A stretch of 64,000 nt of DNA from Gemmobacter aquaticus (GCF_007859075.1 NZ_VOAK01000011.1:434001-498000), one strand, 5' to 3'; shown: positions 8,367 to 16,625, numbered from the stretch's first letter. Numbers and translations are program-made. Notes: generated by a model from the sequence alone, not told the origin.

Positions 8367-9006
8367 TGCCGCCTGTGCGGTCGGCGGGGCTTCCCGGCAT
8401 CAGGTCATAGGGGTGTTTCCAGCCGGGCAGCGCCGCGACCCGGTCGAGCCAACGGTCGATATGCGGCCAGTCGGCGCGGACAAAGCCGAAAGGTTCAGGG
8501 TAGTAAAGATAGCCGCAGCAAGAGAAATCCGCGACGGTCGGTTCATCGTAGGCAACCCAGTCGCGGGTGGCGAGATGATCGTTCAGAACCGTGTAGGCCG
8601 CCTTGAGACGTCCTTGAAGGAACGGGATCACGCCTTCGGGGCGCTTCTCAGCGGGCAGGAAGTTCATCAGGAAGCGGCAAGTGCCGGCCTGCCCGGAGAG
8701 CTTGTGGTTGTCCCAAAGCACCCATCGCCAAACCTCTTTCTGCGCGGTTGGCGTGCTGCCACCGAAGCGTTCGGTCTTGCCCACGAGATGGTAGAGGATA
8801 TTGCCCGACTGGGTCAGGACCTCGTCCCCGTCTACCAGCACCGGCACCTCGCCCATGGGGTTCAGCTTGCGGAAGGCCTCGCCCCGCGCTTCGCCGTTGA
8901 AGAAATCGACGTAGCGTGGTTGCCAATCCTGACTGGCCACCGAAAGCATCAGCGCCACCTTGTAGGCGTTGCCGCTTTCCCCAAAGCAATAAAGCGTCAT
9001 CGTCAT
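8362..9006 (-). CDS. Glutathione S-transferase family protein
   Basis: This is a 214-residue GST. The thioredoxin-like N-terminal domain starts LYCFGESGNAYKVALML and includes the GSH-binding NPMGEVPVLVDGDEVLTQS segment (cis-proline plus Ser). The helical C-terminal domain ends DRWLDRVAALPGWKHPYDLMPG, a common GST ending. I use ATG 9006, which has AGAGGG eight bases upstream, rather than a TTG two codons earlier. The family conjugates glutathione or removes peroxides, and the substrate is unknown. It stands between the RHH-like gene and the thiolase operon, and its 3' end carries the thiolase operator. Confidence 0.9.
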   Translation of the reverse strand: MTMTLYCFGESGNAYKVALMLSVASQDWQPRYVDFFNGEARGEAFRKLNPMGEVPVLVDGDEVLTQSGNILYHLVGKTERFGGSTPTAQKEVWRWVLWDNHKLSGQAGTCRFLMNFLPAEKRPEGVIPFLQGRLKAAYTVLNDHLATRDWVAYDEPTVADFSCCGYLYYPEPFGFVRADWPHIDRWLDRVAALPGWKHPYDLMPGSPADRTGGK

Positions 9007-9041
9007 GGGCAAATCCCTCTGCGTGGCTGTTGCGTCGCGCG

Positions 9042-9100
9042 CCGGGGGTTTTCCACCCCCGGACCCCCGGAGGGTATTTGCGCCAAGAGGAATGGCAAAC
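9042..9100 (+). repeat. Intergenic palindromic repeat, copy 2
   Basis: A perfect CCGGGGG/CCCCCGG stem (9042-9048 with 9056-9062) is followed by GGAGGGTATTTGCGCCAAGAGG. It has the same hairpin, TATTTG core and purine tail as the other copies, in plus orientation, upstream of the GST gene. It faces copy 3 about 130 bases away. The gap 9007-9303 holds only these two copies and no gene that I can support. Confidence 0.7.
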
Positions 9101-9229
9101 AGGAATTTCTTAAGATTTCAGGTCCAGTCTTGCAGGGCGGTACAGGCTGGGGAGCCGATGACCGCCCAAGGGGAAGCCCCGTCCCGACATATCGCATAGC
9201 CAAGGCGTGGAGCGGGGCGGGGTGGACCG

Positions 9230-9264
9230 CCTGTTTCCTCTTGGTGGCAAATACCCGCCCGCCG
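9230..9264 (-). repeat. Intergenic palindromic repeat, copy 3 (partial)
   Basis: On the minus strand this reads GGCGGGCGGGTATTTG and then CCACCAAGAGGAAACAGG, closely matching the core and tail of copy 2 in opposite orientation. The GC hairpin in front is degenerate, so it looks like a decayed or partial copy. Copies 2 and 3 form a facing pair. Confidence 0.55.
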
Positions 9265-9303
9265 CAGGCGTCCCAAGTGGCCGCCGATGTTGCCGCCGGA
9301 GAG

Positions 9304-9516
9304 TCAGCGCTTGCGCGAGTCCAGTTCGGCGTTGAAGAGGCGCAGCCGATGGGTGAGTGTTTCATGGTCGATCACGCTCGACCAGTTCTCGAACACGAAA
9401 GAGAGTGCCTCCCCCTCATCCAGCCCGGCCTCGCGGGCAAAGGCACGAAGGCGGCGGTATCCGTCTTCTGTCATGGCCACGGGAAATCGGCGGGTCAGTC
9501 GAAAGCGTCGGGGCAT
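9304..9516 (-). CDS. Small ribbon-helix-helix-like protein
   Basis: This 70-residue protein has a very basic N-terminus (PRRFRLTRRFPVAMTEDGYRR), then two predicted helices. The pattern strand, helix, helix (RFPVAMTEDGYRRLRAFAREA followed by GEALSFVFENW, each shown in part) is that of CopG/Arc-type DNA-binding proteins. I infer a DNA-binding or antitoxin-like role, but I do not recognise the family and no toxin gene is adjacent. The start codon follows a strong hairpin by only three bases, so there is no ordinary ribosome site, and an internal ATG at 9474 is an alternative. It lies between the acyl-CoA dehydrogenase and GST genes on the same strand. Confidence 0.55.
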   Translation of the reverse strand: MPRRFRLTRRFPVAMTEDGYRRLRAFAREAGLDEGEALSFVFENWSSVIDHETLTHRLRLFNAELDSRKR

Positions 9517-9519
9517 GGG

Positions 9520-9575
9520 AATCTCTGGCTGGACAAGGGGCGCGCGGATCGGCGCGCCCCCGCTTGCCAGAGATT
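9520..9575 (-). terminator. Long nested hairpin after the acyl-CoA dehydrogenase gene
   Basis: The outer arms AATCTCTGGC (9520-9529) and GCCAGAGATT (9566-9575) pair perfectly over ten bases. Inside them GGGGCGCGC pairs with GCGCGCCCC. The structure overlaps the last codon of the acyl-CoA dehydrogenase gene and ends three bases before the small RHH-like gene. There is no T-run on the minus strand after it. It may be a terminator, an mRNA stabiliser or a structure that controls translation of the small gene. Confidence 0.65.
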
Positions 9576-11349
9576 AGAACGCCTCCGCGGGCAGCGCCAT
9601 CACCGGATCGGTGCCGCTTTCGATCCGGGCAAGATGCATCGCGCAGGCAGGCAACTGGCGTGCCATGTAATAGCGCCCGGTAGCGATCTTGGTTTCATAG
9701 AACGCCGTATCGGCGGCGCCTGCGTCCAGCGCGGTGTAGGCCGCCTTTGCCATGCGCGTCCACATCAGGCCGAGGCAGACGTGGCCCATCAGGTGCATGA
9801 AATCATACGAGCCCGAGAGCGCCGCATTGGGGTTCTTCATGCCGTTCTGCATAAAGAACATGCCGGCCTGCTGCAGCTGTTTAGAGGCAACTTTCAGCGC
9901 CTCGGCAAAGGGCTTCATCCGCTCGTCGCCGTCATGGGCCTTGCACTCGGCCTTGACCATCTCGAAGAAGGCCATCACATGCTTGCCGCCATCCTGTGCC
10001 AGCTTGCGGCCCACAAGGTCGAGCGCCTGCACACCATTTGCGCCTTCATAGATCATGGCAATCCGGGCATCGCGGACGAACTGCGACATGCCCCATTCCT
10101 CGATATAGCCGTGGCCGCCGTAAACCTGCTGGGCCTGAACCGCCATCTCGAAGCCCTTGTCGGTCTGGAAGCCCTTGATGACCGGGGTCAGCAGGCCGAT
10201 CAGCCCGTCGGCGGCCGTGTCGTTCTGGCGGTGGTGGCGGTCAATCAGGGTGGCGCCCCAGAAGGTCAGCGCGCGGGCGCCTTCGACGAAGCTTTTCTGG
10301 TCCATCAGGTTGCGCCGGATATCGGGATGCACGATCAGCGGGTCGGCCGGGCCGTTCGGATTCTTGACGCCGGTCACGTCACGGCCCTGAAGGCGGTCCT
10401 TGGCATAGGCCACCGCGTTCTGGTAGGCGGCCTCGGCCACTGCATAGCCTTGAAGGCCCACACCGAGACGGGCCTCGTTCATCATGGTGAACATGGCGCG
10501 CATGCCCTTGTGCAGATCCCCAAGCAGCCAGCCTTTCGCCCCGTCATAGTTCAGCACGCAGGTCGAGTTGCCGTGGATGCCCATCTTCTCTTCGATCTTG
10601 CCGACCGAGACGGGATTGCGCGCGCCAAGGCTGCCATCTTCGTTCACAAGGAATTTCGGCACGATGAAGAGGCTGATGCCCTTGGTGCCCTCACCGCCAC
10701 CCGGAGCCTTCGCCAGCACCAGATGGATGACGTTTTCCGCCATGTCGTGATCGCCGGCCGAGATGAAGATCTTTTGCCCGGTGATCAGATAGCTGCCATC
10801 CGCTTGCGGTTCAGCCTTGGTGCGCAAAAGGCCAAGGTCGGTCCCGCAATGCGGCTCGGTCAGGTTCATGGTCCCGGTCCAGTCGCAGGACACCATCTTG
10901 GGCAGATAGGTCGCCTTCTGCTCGGCCGTGCCATGGGCATGGATGGCCGAATAGGCGCCGTGGGTCAGGCCCTGATACATGTTGAAGGCCATGTTGGCCG
11001 AGACGAGAATCTCGCCCACGGCCGTACCCATGATGTAGGGCAGGCCCTGACCGCCGTATTCCGGGTCACAGTCCAGCGCGGTCCAGCCGCCTTCCTTGAC
11101 CTTCTCAAAGGCGGCCTTGAAGCCCGTGGGGGTGCGCACAACACCGTTTTCCAACACGCAGCCCTCGTGGTCGCCCACGGCATTGAGGGGAGCCAGAACC
11201 TCGGAGGCGAGCTTGCCCGCCTCTTCCAGTACCGCCGAGGTGAAGGCCGGATCCAGATCCTCGTAGCCGGGCACGCCGGCCTCGGAAACCTGCAGCACCT
11301 CCTGCAACAGGAACTGCATGTCTTTCACAGGTGCGGTGTAGGTGGTCAT
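9574..11349 (-). CDS. Acyl-CoA dehydrogenase, long (about 590-residue) type
   Basis: The 591-residue protein oxidises acyl-CoA to 2-enoyl-CoA using FAD, the first beta-oxidation step. Visible features are the FAD/substrate loop [18 protein letters not shown], the [18 protein letters not shown] segment, [12 protein letters not shown] and the C-terminal helical region with [12 protein letters not shown], where the family places FAD contacts. The length and an added C-terminal domain fit the branch that includes DmdC (3-methylmercaptopropionyl-CoA dehydrogenase) as well as general FadE-like enzymes; the two cannot be separated here. The MerR gene lies 46 bases upstream, so the pair may be one transcript. 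Confidence 0.92.
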   Translation of the reverse strand: MTTYTAPVKDMQFLLQEVLQVSEAGVPGYEDLDPAFTSAVLEEAGKLASEVLAPLNAVGDHEGCVLENGVVRTPTGFKAAFEKVKEGGWTALDCDPEYGGQGLPYIMGTAVGEILVSANMAFNMYQGLTHGAYSAIHAHGTAEQKATYLPKMVSCDWTGTMNLTEPHCGTDLGLLRTKAEPQADGSYLITGQKIFISAGDHDMAENVIHLVLAKAPGGGEGTKGISLFIVPKFLVNEDGSLGARNPVSVGKIEEKMGIHGNSTCVLNYDGAKGWLLGDLHKGMRAMFTMMNEARLGVGLQGYAVAEAAYQNAVAYAKDRLQGRDVTGVKNPNGPADPLIVHPDIRRNLMDQKSFVEGARALTFWGATLIDRHHRQNDTAADGLIGLLTPVIKGFQTDKGFEMAVQAQQVYGGHGYIEEWGMSQFVRDARIAMIYEGANGVQALDLVGRKLAQDGGKHVMAFFEMVKAECKAHDGDERMKPFAEALKVASKQLQQAGMFFMQNGMKNPNAALSGSYDFMHLMGHVCLGLMWTRMAKAAYTALDAGAADTAFYETKIATGRYYMARQLPACAMHLARIESGTDPVMALPAEAF

Positions 11350-11395
11350 CAGTCACTCCCTCTGATGGGCTTTGGCGGAGGCCGCCATCGTTTCT

Positions 11396-11815
11396 TCAGG
11401 CCGCGCCGGATTTGCGCAGCGATTTCAACATGTCCTCACCCCAGGCAAGCTGTGCCTTGAGCTCGTCAATCGCCTCGTTCAACTCGTCGCGCTGCTGCTC
11501 CATGACCTTCAGCCGCTCATTGGCAAGCTCATAGGTCCGCTCAAGCTGCACCGCCTGCTGGACGGGGTTGTGGTCGTACATGTCCAGCAGTTGCCGGATG
11601 TCCTCGAGCGAAAAGCCGAAACGCTTGCCGCGCAGGATAAGCTTCAGCCGCGCACGGTCGCGGCGGGTGAACAGGCGCCGCGTACCCTGACGGATCGGGA
11701 ACAGAAGCTCTTTCTGTTCGTAGAACCGCAGCGTGCGGGGGGTGACCTCGTGGGCGTCACACATCTCGCGGATGGTCATGACGTCTGTCAGATCTGACAC
11801 TTGGTTTTTGCTCAT
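11396..11815 (-). CDS. MerR family transcriptional regulator
   Basis: This is a 139-residue regulator. The N-terminal winged helix shows TIREMCDAHEVTPRTLRFYE, followed by RRLFTRRDRARLKLILRGKR and FSLEDIRQLLDMYD, then a long coiled coil (about 85-130) that makes the dimer. There is no C-terminal effector domain with cysteines, so it is not a metal sensor. Regulators of this type (LiuR-like) control acyl-CoA and branched-chain degradation in proteobacteria. It is upstream of the acyl-CoA dehydrogenase gene, and tandem TGACGT-type sites lie 65-130 bases before its start, suggesting autoregulation. Confidence 0.9.
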   Translation of the reverse strand: MSKNQVSDLTDVMTIREMCDAHEVTPRTLRFYEQKELLFPIRQGTRRLFTRRDRARLKLILRGKRFGFSLEDIRQLLDMYDHNPVQQAVQLERTYELANERLKVMEQQRDELNEAIDELKAQLAWGEDMLKSLRKSGAA

Positions 11816-11881
11816 GGGTCGTCTCTCGCAGTTTACTCTGCGTCACAGATGTGAGGTCGTACCCTGTCTTACCAGAGTGGA

Positions 11882-11948
11882 TGACGTTGACGTAAACGGA
11901 ACGTAACGTCAGTTTCGGCTTGACGTAATGTCGGGAAAGATGACGCAA
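11882..11948. promoter_or_regulatory. Cluster of TGACGT-type half-sites upstream of the MerR gene
   Basis: The region contains TTGACGTAA (11887-11895), its inverted partner ACGTAACGTCA (11901-11911), another TTGACGTAATGTC (11920-11932) and single TGACG units at 11882-11886 and 11941-11945. This density of one half-site is far above chance and resembles the palindrome before the thiolase gene. The likely ligand is one of the two MerR proteins. Confidence 0.6.
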
Positions 11949-11996
11949 GGGAAACGAAAGATTATGATCCTGCGTCAGTCACGAAATCCGGTATTC

Positions 11997-12014
11997 GGGG
12001 CCGGCTCTGGCCCC
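11997..12014. terminator. Small GC hairpin after the second MerR gene
   Basis: GGGGCC (11997-12002) pairs with GGCCCC (12009-12014) around a six-base loop, 29 bases after the stop of the minus-strand MerR gene. No T-run follows, so termination is only possible, not shown. Confidence 0.4.
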
Positions 12015-12042
12015 GTTCACGGTCGCGAATCCTGTCGGTGTC

Positions 12043-12414
12043 TCAGCTGTTCAACTCGCCAGAGGCGGTCTCGCGCAGGGCGCGCAGGTCATCGATAGTC
12101 ATTTCCAGCTCGGCCTTCTGGGCGGCAAGCGCCTCAAGCTGGCGGTCGGCCATGGCGATCCATGCCTCAAGCTGCGGCTTGGTGCCCTTCTGCTGGTAGA
12201 TGAGCAGCCATTGCCGGATTTCCTCCAGCGAAAAGCCGAAGCGGCGGCCGCGCAGGATCAGCGTCATGCGCGCAATCTCACGCGGGCCGTAAAAGCGGGC
12301 GCGGCCCTCTTTCTCGGGGGCCAGAAGTTCGATGTACTCGTAATAGCGCAGGGTCCGCGGCGTCACGTCGAAACGGGCGCACATTTCCTTGAAGCTGAGG
12401 CGGGGTTCGGTCAT
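12043..12414 (-). CDS. MerR family transcriptional regulator (second)
   Basis: The start is ATG 12414, preceded by AGGAGG; the open frame continues far upstream but without support and crosses the promoter of the divergent thioesterase gene. The 123-residue product has a MerR winged helix (FKEMCARFDVTPRTLRYYEY, ARFYGPREIARMTLILRGRR, FGFSLEEIRQWLLIYQQKG) and a C-terminal coiled coil. It is a paralogue of the MerR protein encoded just downstream and shares its recognition-helix pattern, so both may read similar operators. It is divergent from the PaaI thioesterase gene, with 177 bases between the starts. Confidence 0.9.
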   Translation of the reverse strand: MTEPRLSFKEMCARFDVTPRTLRYYEYIELLAPEKEGRARFYGPREIARMTLILRGRRFGFSLEEIRQWLLIYQQKGTKPQLEAWIAMADRQLEALAAQKAELEMTIDDLRALRETASGELNS

Positions 12415-12591
12415 GCGCTTGGTCCTCCTGTCGAAGCAGACTAACGGGGGAACGCCGCGCAGTGCAATCGCCTTGGAGATCTTCCGCCGCGTCGCTGCGT
12501 CGCGCCCGGTCATCTGCCACGTGGTGTGCAGGGCAGGGGCTTGAACAAGCCTGCGCGCGCGTGTCTGATGACGGCGAACAGGGGGATAGTC

Positions 12592-13035
12592 ATGGACGAT
12601 ATTGCCAGACGGGCGCGACAGTTCATCGAGGCGCTGCCGCATGCCCGCGCATTGGGGATGCGGCTCGAAGGATTTGGCGAAGGTCGGGCGACGCTGGCGA
12701 TGGACTATGATGCTCGTTTTGTGGGTGATCCGCGCACGGGGGTCATCCATGGCGGTGCGGTGTCGGCATTGATGGATACGGCAAGCGGTGCGGCGGTGAT
12801 GAGCCATCCGGCCGCGCCGGCGGCAACCGCGACGATCGATCTGCGGATCGACTATATGCGCCCCGCAACGCCGGGTCAGGCGATCCGCGCGAAAGCGGAA
12901 TGCTATCACGTCACCCGGACCGTTGCCTTCATCCGCGTGCTTGCCACCGATGATGACGAAACCCGGCCCGTCGCCGCCGCCACAGGGGCCTTCACGTTCG
13001 ACCAGGGCGCCGCGCCCAAGAGAGGTGCGCAATGA
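12592..13035 (+). CDS. PaaI family thioesterase (hotdog fold), first
   Basis: ATG 12592 has AGGGGG upstream, and earlier in-frame starts lack a ribosome site. The 147-residue protein carries the PaaI signature TGVIHGGAVSALMDTASG, in which the His-Gly-Gly turn and the acid four to five residues later form the active site, then ATIDLRIDYMRPA. PaaI-like enzymes hydrolyse acyl- or aryl-CoA thioesters. The second hotdog gene begins inside its stop codon (ATGA), and a MATE pump follows in the same way. The substrate is not known. Confidence 0.9.
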   Translation: MDDIARRARQFIEALPHARALGMRLEGFGEGRATLAMDYDARFVGDPRTGVIHGGAVSALMDTASGAAVMSHPAAPAATATIDLRIDYMRPATPGQAIRAKAECYHVTRTVAFIRVLATDDDETRPVAAATGAFTFDQGAAPKRGAQ

Positions 13036-13541
13036 TCTTGCACATGAAGCCCGAGCCGGTTCAGGTCGTAAAAGGGCGGCGCGATGCGGCGCTGCGCTGG
13101 CTGGTCGACGGCATTCCCTACCTGCGTTTTCTGGGGATCGAGTTTGATCGCCGGGGCGACGAGCTGACGGCGGTTCTGCCCTTTCGGGAGGATCTGATCG
13201 GCAATCCTGCGCTGCCGGCGCTGCATGGCGGCGCGACGGCCGCCTTTCTGGAATGTGCCTCGATCATCGAGTTGAGCTGGGCGACCCTGTGGGAAGAGAT
13301 GGAGAGCGGCCGGATCGACCCGACCGCCGCCGACATGCCCTATCCGCATCTGCCCAAGACCATCGACTTTGCGGTGGATTACCTGCGCCCCGGCCTGCCG
13401 CGCGATGCCTATGCGCGGGCGCGGGTGAACCGGTCCGGCCGGCGCTACGCCAGCGTGCATGTCGAGGCTTGGCAGGATAACCGCGCCCGCCCGTTCGCGC
13501 AGGCGACCGGACATTTCCTGATGCCCGAGGACGAGGTGTGA
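13032..13541 (+). CDS. PaaI family thioesterase (hotdog fold), second
   Basis: This 169-residue hotdog protein has ALHGGATAAFLECASI where the first paralogue has VIHGGAVSALMD, and KTIDFAVDYLRPGLPRD as the following strand. It is longer than usual because of an insertion of about 20 residues (WEEMESGRIDPTAADMPYPH) after the central helix, and the acidic residue is Glu rather than Asp. Together with the first copy it may form a heteromeric thioesterase. Its start overlaps the upstream stop as ATGA and its stop overlaps the MATE start as GTGA, so the three genes are translationally coupled. Confidence 0.88.
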   Translation: MILHMKPEPVQVVKGRRDAALRWLVDGIPYLRFLGIEFDRRGDELTAVLPFREDLIGNPALPALHGGATAAFLECASIIELSWATLWEEMESGRIDPTAADMPYPHLPKTIDFAVDYLRPGLPRDAYARARVNRSGRRYASVHVEAWQDNRARPFAQATGHFLMPEDEV

Positions 13542-14851
13542 GCGTCGCCGGCGAGGATGCTGTCACCCATCGCAGGGTGCTGCGGATCGCCGGTCCGATC
13601 GTTCTGTCGAATGCCACCGTTCCGCTGCTTGGGGCAGTGGACACGGGTGTCGTGGGCCAGATGGGGGCTGCGGCCCCTATCGGCGCGGTGGGCCTGGGCG
13701 CGGTGGTGCTGGCCACCTTCTACTGGATCTTCGGCTTTCTGCGGATGGGAACGACTGGCCTTGCCGCGCAGGCCCACGGCCGCGGCGACGGGGCCGAGCG
13801 GGCGGCGGTGCTGTGGCGCGCGCTGACCATCGGCCTTGCTGCCGGACTGGGACTGATCCTGTGTCAGGGGCTTTTGTTCTGGGCCGCCTTCCGTGTCGCT
13901 CCTGCCTCGGCCGAGGTCGAGGCGCTTGCCCGCAGCTATCTGGGCCTGCGGATCTGGGGGGCACCTGCGACGATCTCGCTTTATGCGGTCACCGGTTGGT
14001 TGATCGCCATGGAGCGGACCCGCGGCGTTCTGGTCCTGCAACTGTGGATGAACGGGCTGAACATCGCGCTGGACCTATGGTTCGTCCTTGGCCTTGGTTG
14101 GGGTGTGCCGGGTGTGGCGATTGCCACGCTGATCGCCGAATGGACGGGGTTGGCGTTTGGCCTCTGGCTCTGCCGCGACGGTCTGGCGAGGCTCGAGTTG
14201 CCCCGGATTCTTGACCGTGTTGCCCTGCGCCGGATGGCGGGCGTAAACAGCGACATCATGATCCGCTCAGTGCTGCTGCAGGGCAGCTTTACGGCCTTCC
14301 TCTTCTTTGGGGCAGGTCTGGGGGATGTGACGCTGGCGGCCAATCAGGTCTTGCTGCAGTTCCTTGAGATCACCGCCTATGCGCTGGACGGTTTTGCCTT
14401 CGCGGCCGAAACCTTGGTGGGGCAGGCGGTCGGGGCGGGCTCGCGTCCGGCGCTGCGTCGGTCAATCCGGCTGTCCTTCCAGTGGTCCGTGGGTGGGGCC
14501 TTCGCCCTTTCTGCGCTGTTTGCCGTGGCAGGGCCGATCATCATTGACATGATGACCACCGCCCCCGAGGTGCGCGAGACGGCGCGTATCTACCTCTGGT
14601 GGCTGGTCGCGGCGCCCCTGATCGGTGTGGCGAGCTGGACCTATGACGGGATCTATATCGGCGCCACTGCAACGCGTGAGATGCGCAACGCGATGGTCTT
14701 CTGTGTCAGCCTCTATGCGCTGTCGCTGGCAATCCTGCTGCCTGCGTTGGGAAACCACGGCCTCTGGGCCTCGATCATGGTTCTGAACACGCTGCGCGGT
14801 CTGACGCTGGGTCGGCGCTGGCCGGCAATCGAGGCGCGGCTTACCACCTGA
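13538..14851 (+). CDS. MATE family efflux transporter
   Basis: The 437-residue membrane protein begins with a GTG that overlaps the preceding stop by four bases. Twelve hydrophobic segments are visible in two similar halves, the first opening RIAGPIVLSNATVPLLGAVD, typical of the DinF branch. MATE pumps export organic cations or metabolites in exchange for Na+ or H+. The coupling to two acyl-CoA thioesterases suggests export of an acid released from CoA, but this is inference. Its last 11 bases overlap the end of the convergent TIGR02186 gene. Confidence 0.9.
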   Translation: MSVAGEDAVTHRRVLRIAGPIVLSNATVPLLGAVDTGVVGQMGAAAPIGAVGLGAVVLATFYWIFGFLRMGTTGLAAQAHGRGDGAERAAVLWRALTIGLAAGLGLILCQGLLFWAAFRVAPASAEVEALARSYLGLRIWGAPATISLYAVTGWLIAMERTRGVLVLQLWMNGLNIALDLWFVLGLGWGVPGVAIATLIAEWTGLAFGLWLCRDGLARLELPRILDRVALRRMAGVNSDIMIRSVLLQGSFTAFLFFGAGLGDVTLAANQVLLQFLEITAYALDGFAFAAETLVGQAVGAGSRPALRRSIRLSFQWSVGGAFALSALFAVAGPIIIDMMTTAPEVRETARIYLWWLVAAPLIGVASWTYDGIYIGATATREMRNAMVFCVSLYALSLAILLPALGNHGLWASIMVLNTLRGLTLGRRWPAIEARLTT

Positions 14852-15596
14852 GCCGTGCGAAGATCGCCGAAGCGCCCCATCCTGCAAGCCCCGCAATCAG
14901 CAGGGCGGCAAAGCCGTAGAGCAACGCGTATTCATGGGCGGCATTGTGCAGAAACCGCTCAAGCCCCGTCTTGCGCACCCAGATCGTGCGGCGCATCTCG
15001 TCGACGACTTCGCCCTCGCGGGTCAGGAAGATGCGGACCTTGTAATTCCCTTCGGTCAGGGCCGCAGGCAGGCGGACGACCGTGTTGAAGAGTGTGTCTT
15101 CGGTGAAACCGATGCTGCCCTCATTCAGCGCATAGAACCCGCTCTTCGTACGCAAGCGCAGCAACGCATCCAGAAACGGTTGCGCAGCACTATCGGGGCT
15201 GCGCATCGCAGGAGGCAGGGTGATGCCAAGGCGCAGGTCCTCTTCCGGCGCGAGCGCGTCCTTGAGCGGGGCCGAGGTCGCAACGGCGTAAAAGGTGGGC
15301 ACCGGTCCGGGACGCAGGCGCGCGTCGTTCAGCCAGATCCCGAAGGTGCGTTCCTTGCGGCGGATGACGACGGGCAGGTCCGGCCCTTCAACCGTGATGA
15401 TCACACGCAGGGGCGGCTCTTTCAGGATCGGTGCTTCGCGCCGCACCGCGCCATAAATAAGGATCTCGGTCCCGGCATAGTCCGTGGTGATCGAAACCGA
15501 GGACTGCGACAGACCTGACACGATCGTCTCTGCCGTCGCAATCAAGGGCGTCAGCAGGCCAAGGATCAGGGTTGCGATCAAGGCGGGGCGCTTCAT
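14841..15596 (-). CDS. TIGR02186 family membrane-anchored protein
   Basis: The 251-residue protein has an N-terminal signal peptide (ALIATLILGLLTPLIATAE), a periplasmic beta-rich body containing VSGLSQSSVSITTDYAGTE and FYALNEGSIGFTEDTLFNT, and a C-terminal membrane helix (YALLYGFAALLIAGLAGWG). It belongs to the conserved family TIGR02186, usually found next to TauE/SafE permeases in alphaproteobacteria, as here. Its function is unknown; I infer that it is a partner or sensor of the permease. Its start overlaps the permease stop as ATGA. I use ATG 15596 because it begins the signal peptide; the open frame upstream is a shadow of the permease gene. Confidence 0.88.
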   Translation of the reverse strand: MKRPALIATLILGLLTPLIATAETIVSGLSQSSVSITTDYAGTEILIYGAVRREAPILKEPPLRVIITVEGPDLPVVIRRKERTFGIWLNDARLRPGPVPTFYAVATSAPLKDALAPEEDLRLGITLPPAMRSPDSAAQPFLDALLRLRTKSGFYALNEGSIGFTEDTLFNTVVRLPAALTEGNYKVRIFLTREGEVVDEMRRTIWVRKTGLERFLHNAAHEYALLYGFAALLIAGLAGWGASAIFARLRW

Positions 15597-16516
15597 GGCA
15601 ACCGCCCCGGCGTGATCGAGTAGAACTCCTCGGGCGTCAGCACCAGATCCAGCGCGACCCGCCCGCAGACCAGCAGCACCAGTATGGCAAGCGAAATCCG
15701 CAGGTACTCCGCCCGCATCCGGACCCCGACCTTGGCACCAAACTGCGCCCCGATGACCCCGCCGAGGATCAGCAGAAGCGCCAGCAGAATGTCGACAGAC
15801 TGGCTGGTTACGGCATGCATGACCGTGGTGAATGCGGTGGTGAAGATGATCTGGAAGAGCGAGGTTCCAATCACCACCTTGGTCGGCATGCCCAGCAGAT
15901 AGATCATCGCGGGCACCATGATGAACCCGCCGCCCACCCCCATGATGGCCGACAGGAAGCCGACGAAGGCACCGATCGCCATTGGCGGGATCACACTGAT
16001 GTAGAGGCCCGAGGTGCGGAACTTCATCTTCAGCGGCATGCCATGTGCCCAGGTATGCACATGCGCCCGCCGCACCGGTGTTGCGCCCGTCCGTCGTGCG
16101 CGCAGGATCGCCCGCAGGCTTTCCTGCAGCATGATCAACCCGACGGTACCGAGGAACAGGACATAGGAAAGCTGGACGAAGGCATCGATCTTGCCCAAGG
16201 CATTGAGCCGCGCGAAGATCCATATGCCAATGGACGACCCGATCAAGCCGCCCGCCAAGAGGACGAACCCCATCCGGAAGTCGACGGCCTTGCGCTTCAG
16301 CTGCGCGAGAACCCCGGAAATTGACGATGCGACAACCTGGTTCGATCCCGTTGCCACCGCTACAGTGGGTGGCACGCCGATGAAGAACAGAAGTGGTGTG
16401 ATCAGGAACCCGCCACCGACACCGAACAGGCCTGACAGAAAACCGACGATCCCGCCAATGCCGACAAGTGCATAGGCGTTCACAGAAACCTCGGCGATGG
16501 GGAGGTAGATCTGCAT
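15593..16516 (-). CDS. Sulfite exporter TauE/SafE family permease
   Basis: The 307-residue inner-membrane protein has two repeated halves, each with a glycine-rich loop: GIVGFLSGLFGVGGGFLITP near the start and GFLSAIMGVGGGFIMVPAM in the second half. This duplicated signature defines the TauE/SafE family, which moves sulfite, sulfoacetate or other small organosulfur anions. The start is the ATG at 16516, where the N-terminal helix begins. It is co-transcribed with the TIGR02186 gene. The substrate is not determined by sequence. Confidence 0.92.
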   Translation of the reverse strand: MQIYLPIAEVSVNAYALVGIGGIVGFLSGLFGVGGGFLITPLLFFIGVPPTVAVATGSNQVVASSISGVLAQLKRKAVDFRMGFVLLAGGLIGSSIGIWIFARLNALGKIDAFVQLSYVLFLGTVGLIMLQESLRAILRARRTGATPVRRAHVHTWAHGMPLKMKFRTSGLYISVIPPMAIGAFVGFLSAIMGVGGGFIMVPAMIYLLGMPTKVVIGTSLFQIIFTTAFTTVMHAVTSQSVDILLALLLILGGVIGAQFGAKVGVRMRAEYLRISLAILVLLVCGRVALDLVLTPEEFYSITPGRLP

Positions 16517-16625
16517 CGGTCCGCCTGCGCTGGAGTATGTCTCAGGCTTGCCGCATCGCGGCGGAAAGTCAAATCCGCAACCCGACCTGTCGATGCGATT
16601 TTGCGGCAGATGTTGCGAAAAGGCA

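Noticed and set aside
8413-11460. A 1015-codon plus-strand open frame across the GST to acyl-CoA dehydrogenase genes
   Set aside because: It is antisense to well-supported genes, has no family motif and comes from the GC-rich third-position pattern. The same holds for the long frames at 650-2041, 31796-33433, 34302-36551 and 21183-22340.
12415-13032. Long N-terminal extension of the second MerR protein (open frame up to 13032)
   Set aside because: The extension is antisense to the PaaI thioesterase gene, while ATG 12414 has a perfect AGGAGG and begins the MerR domain.
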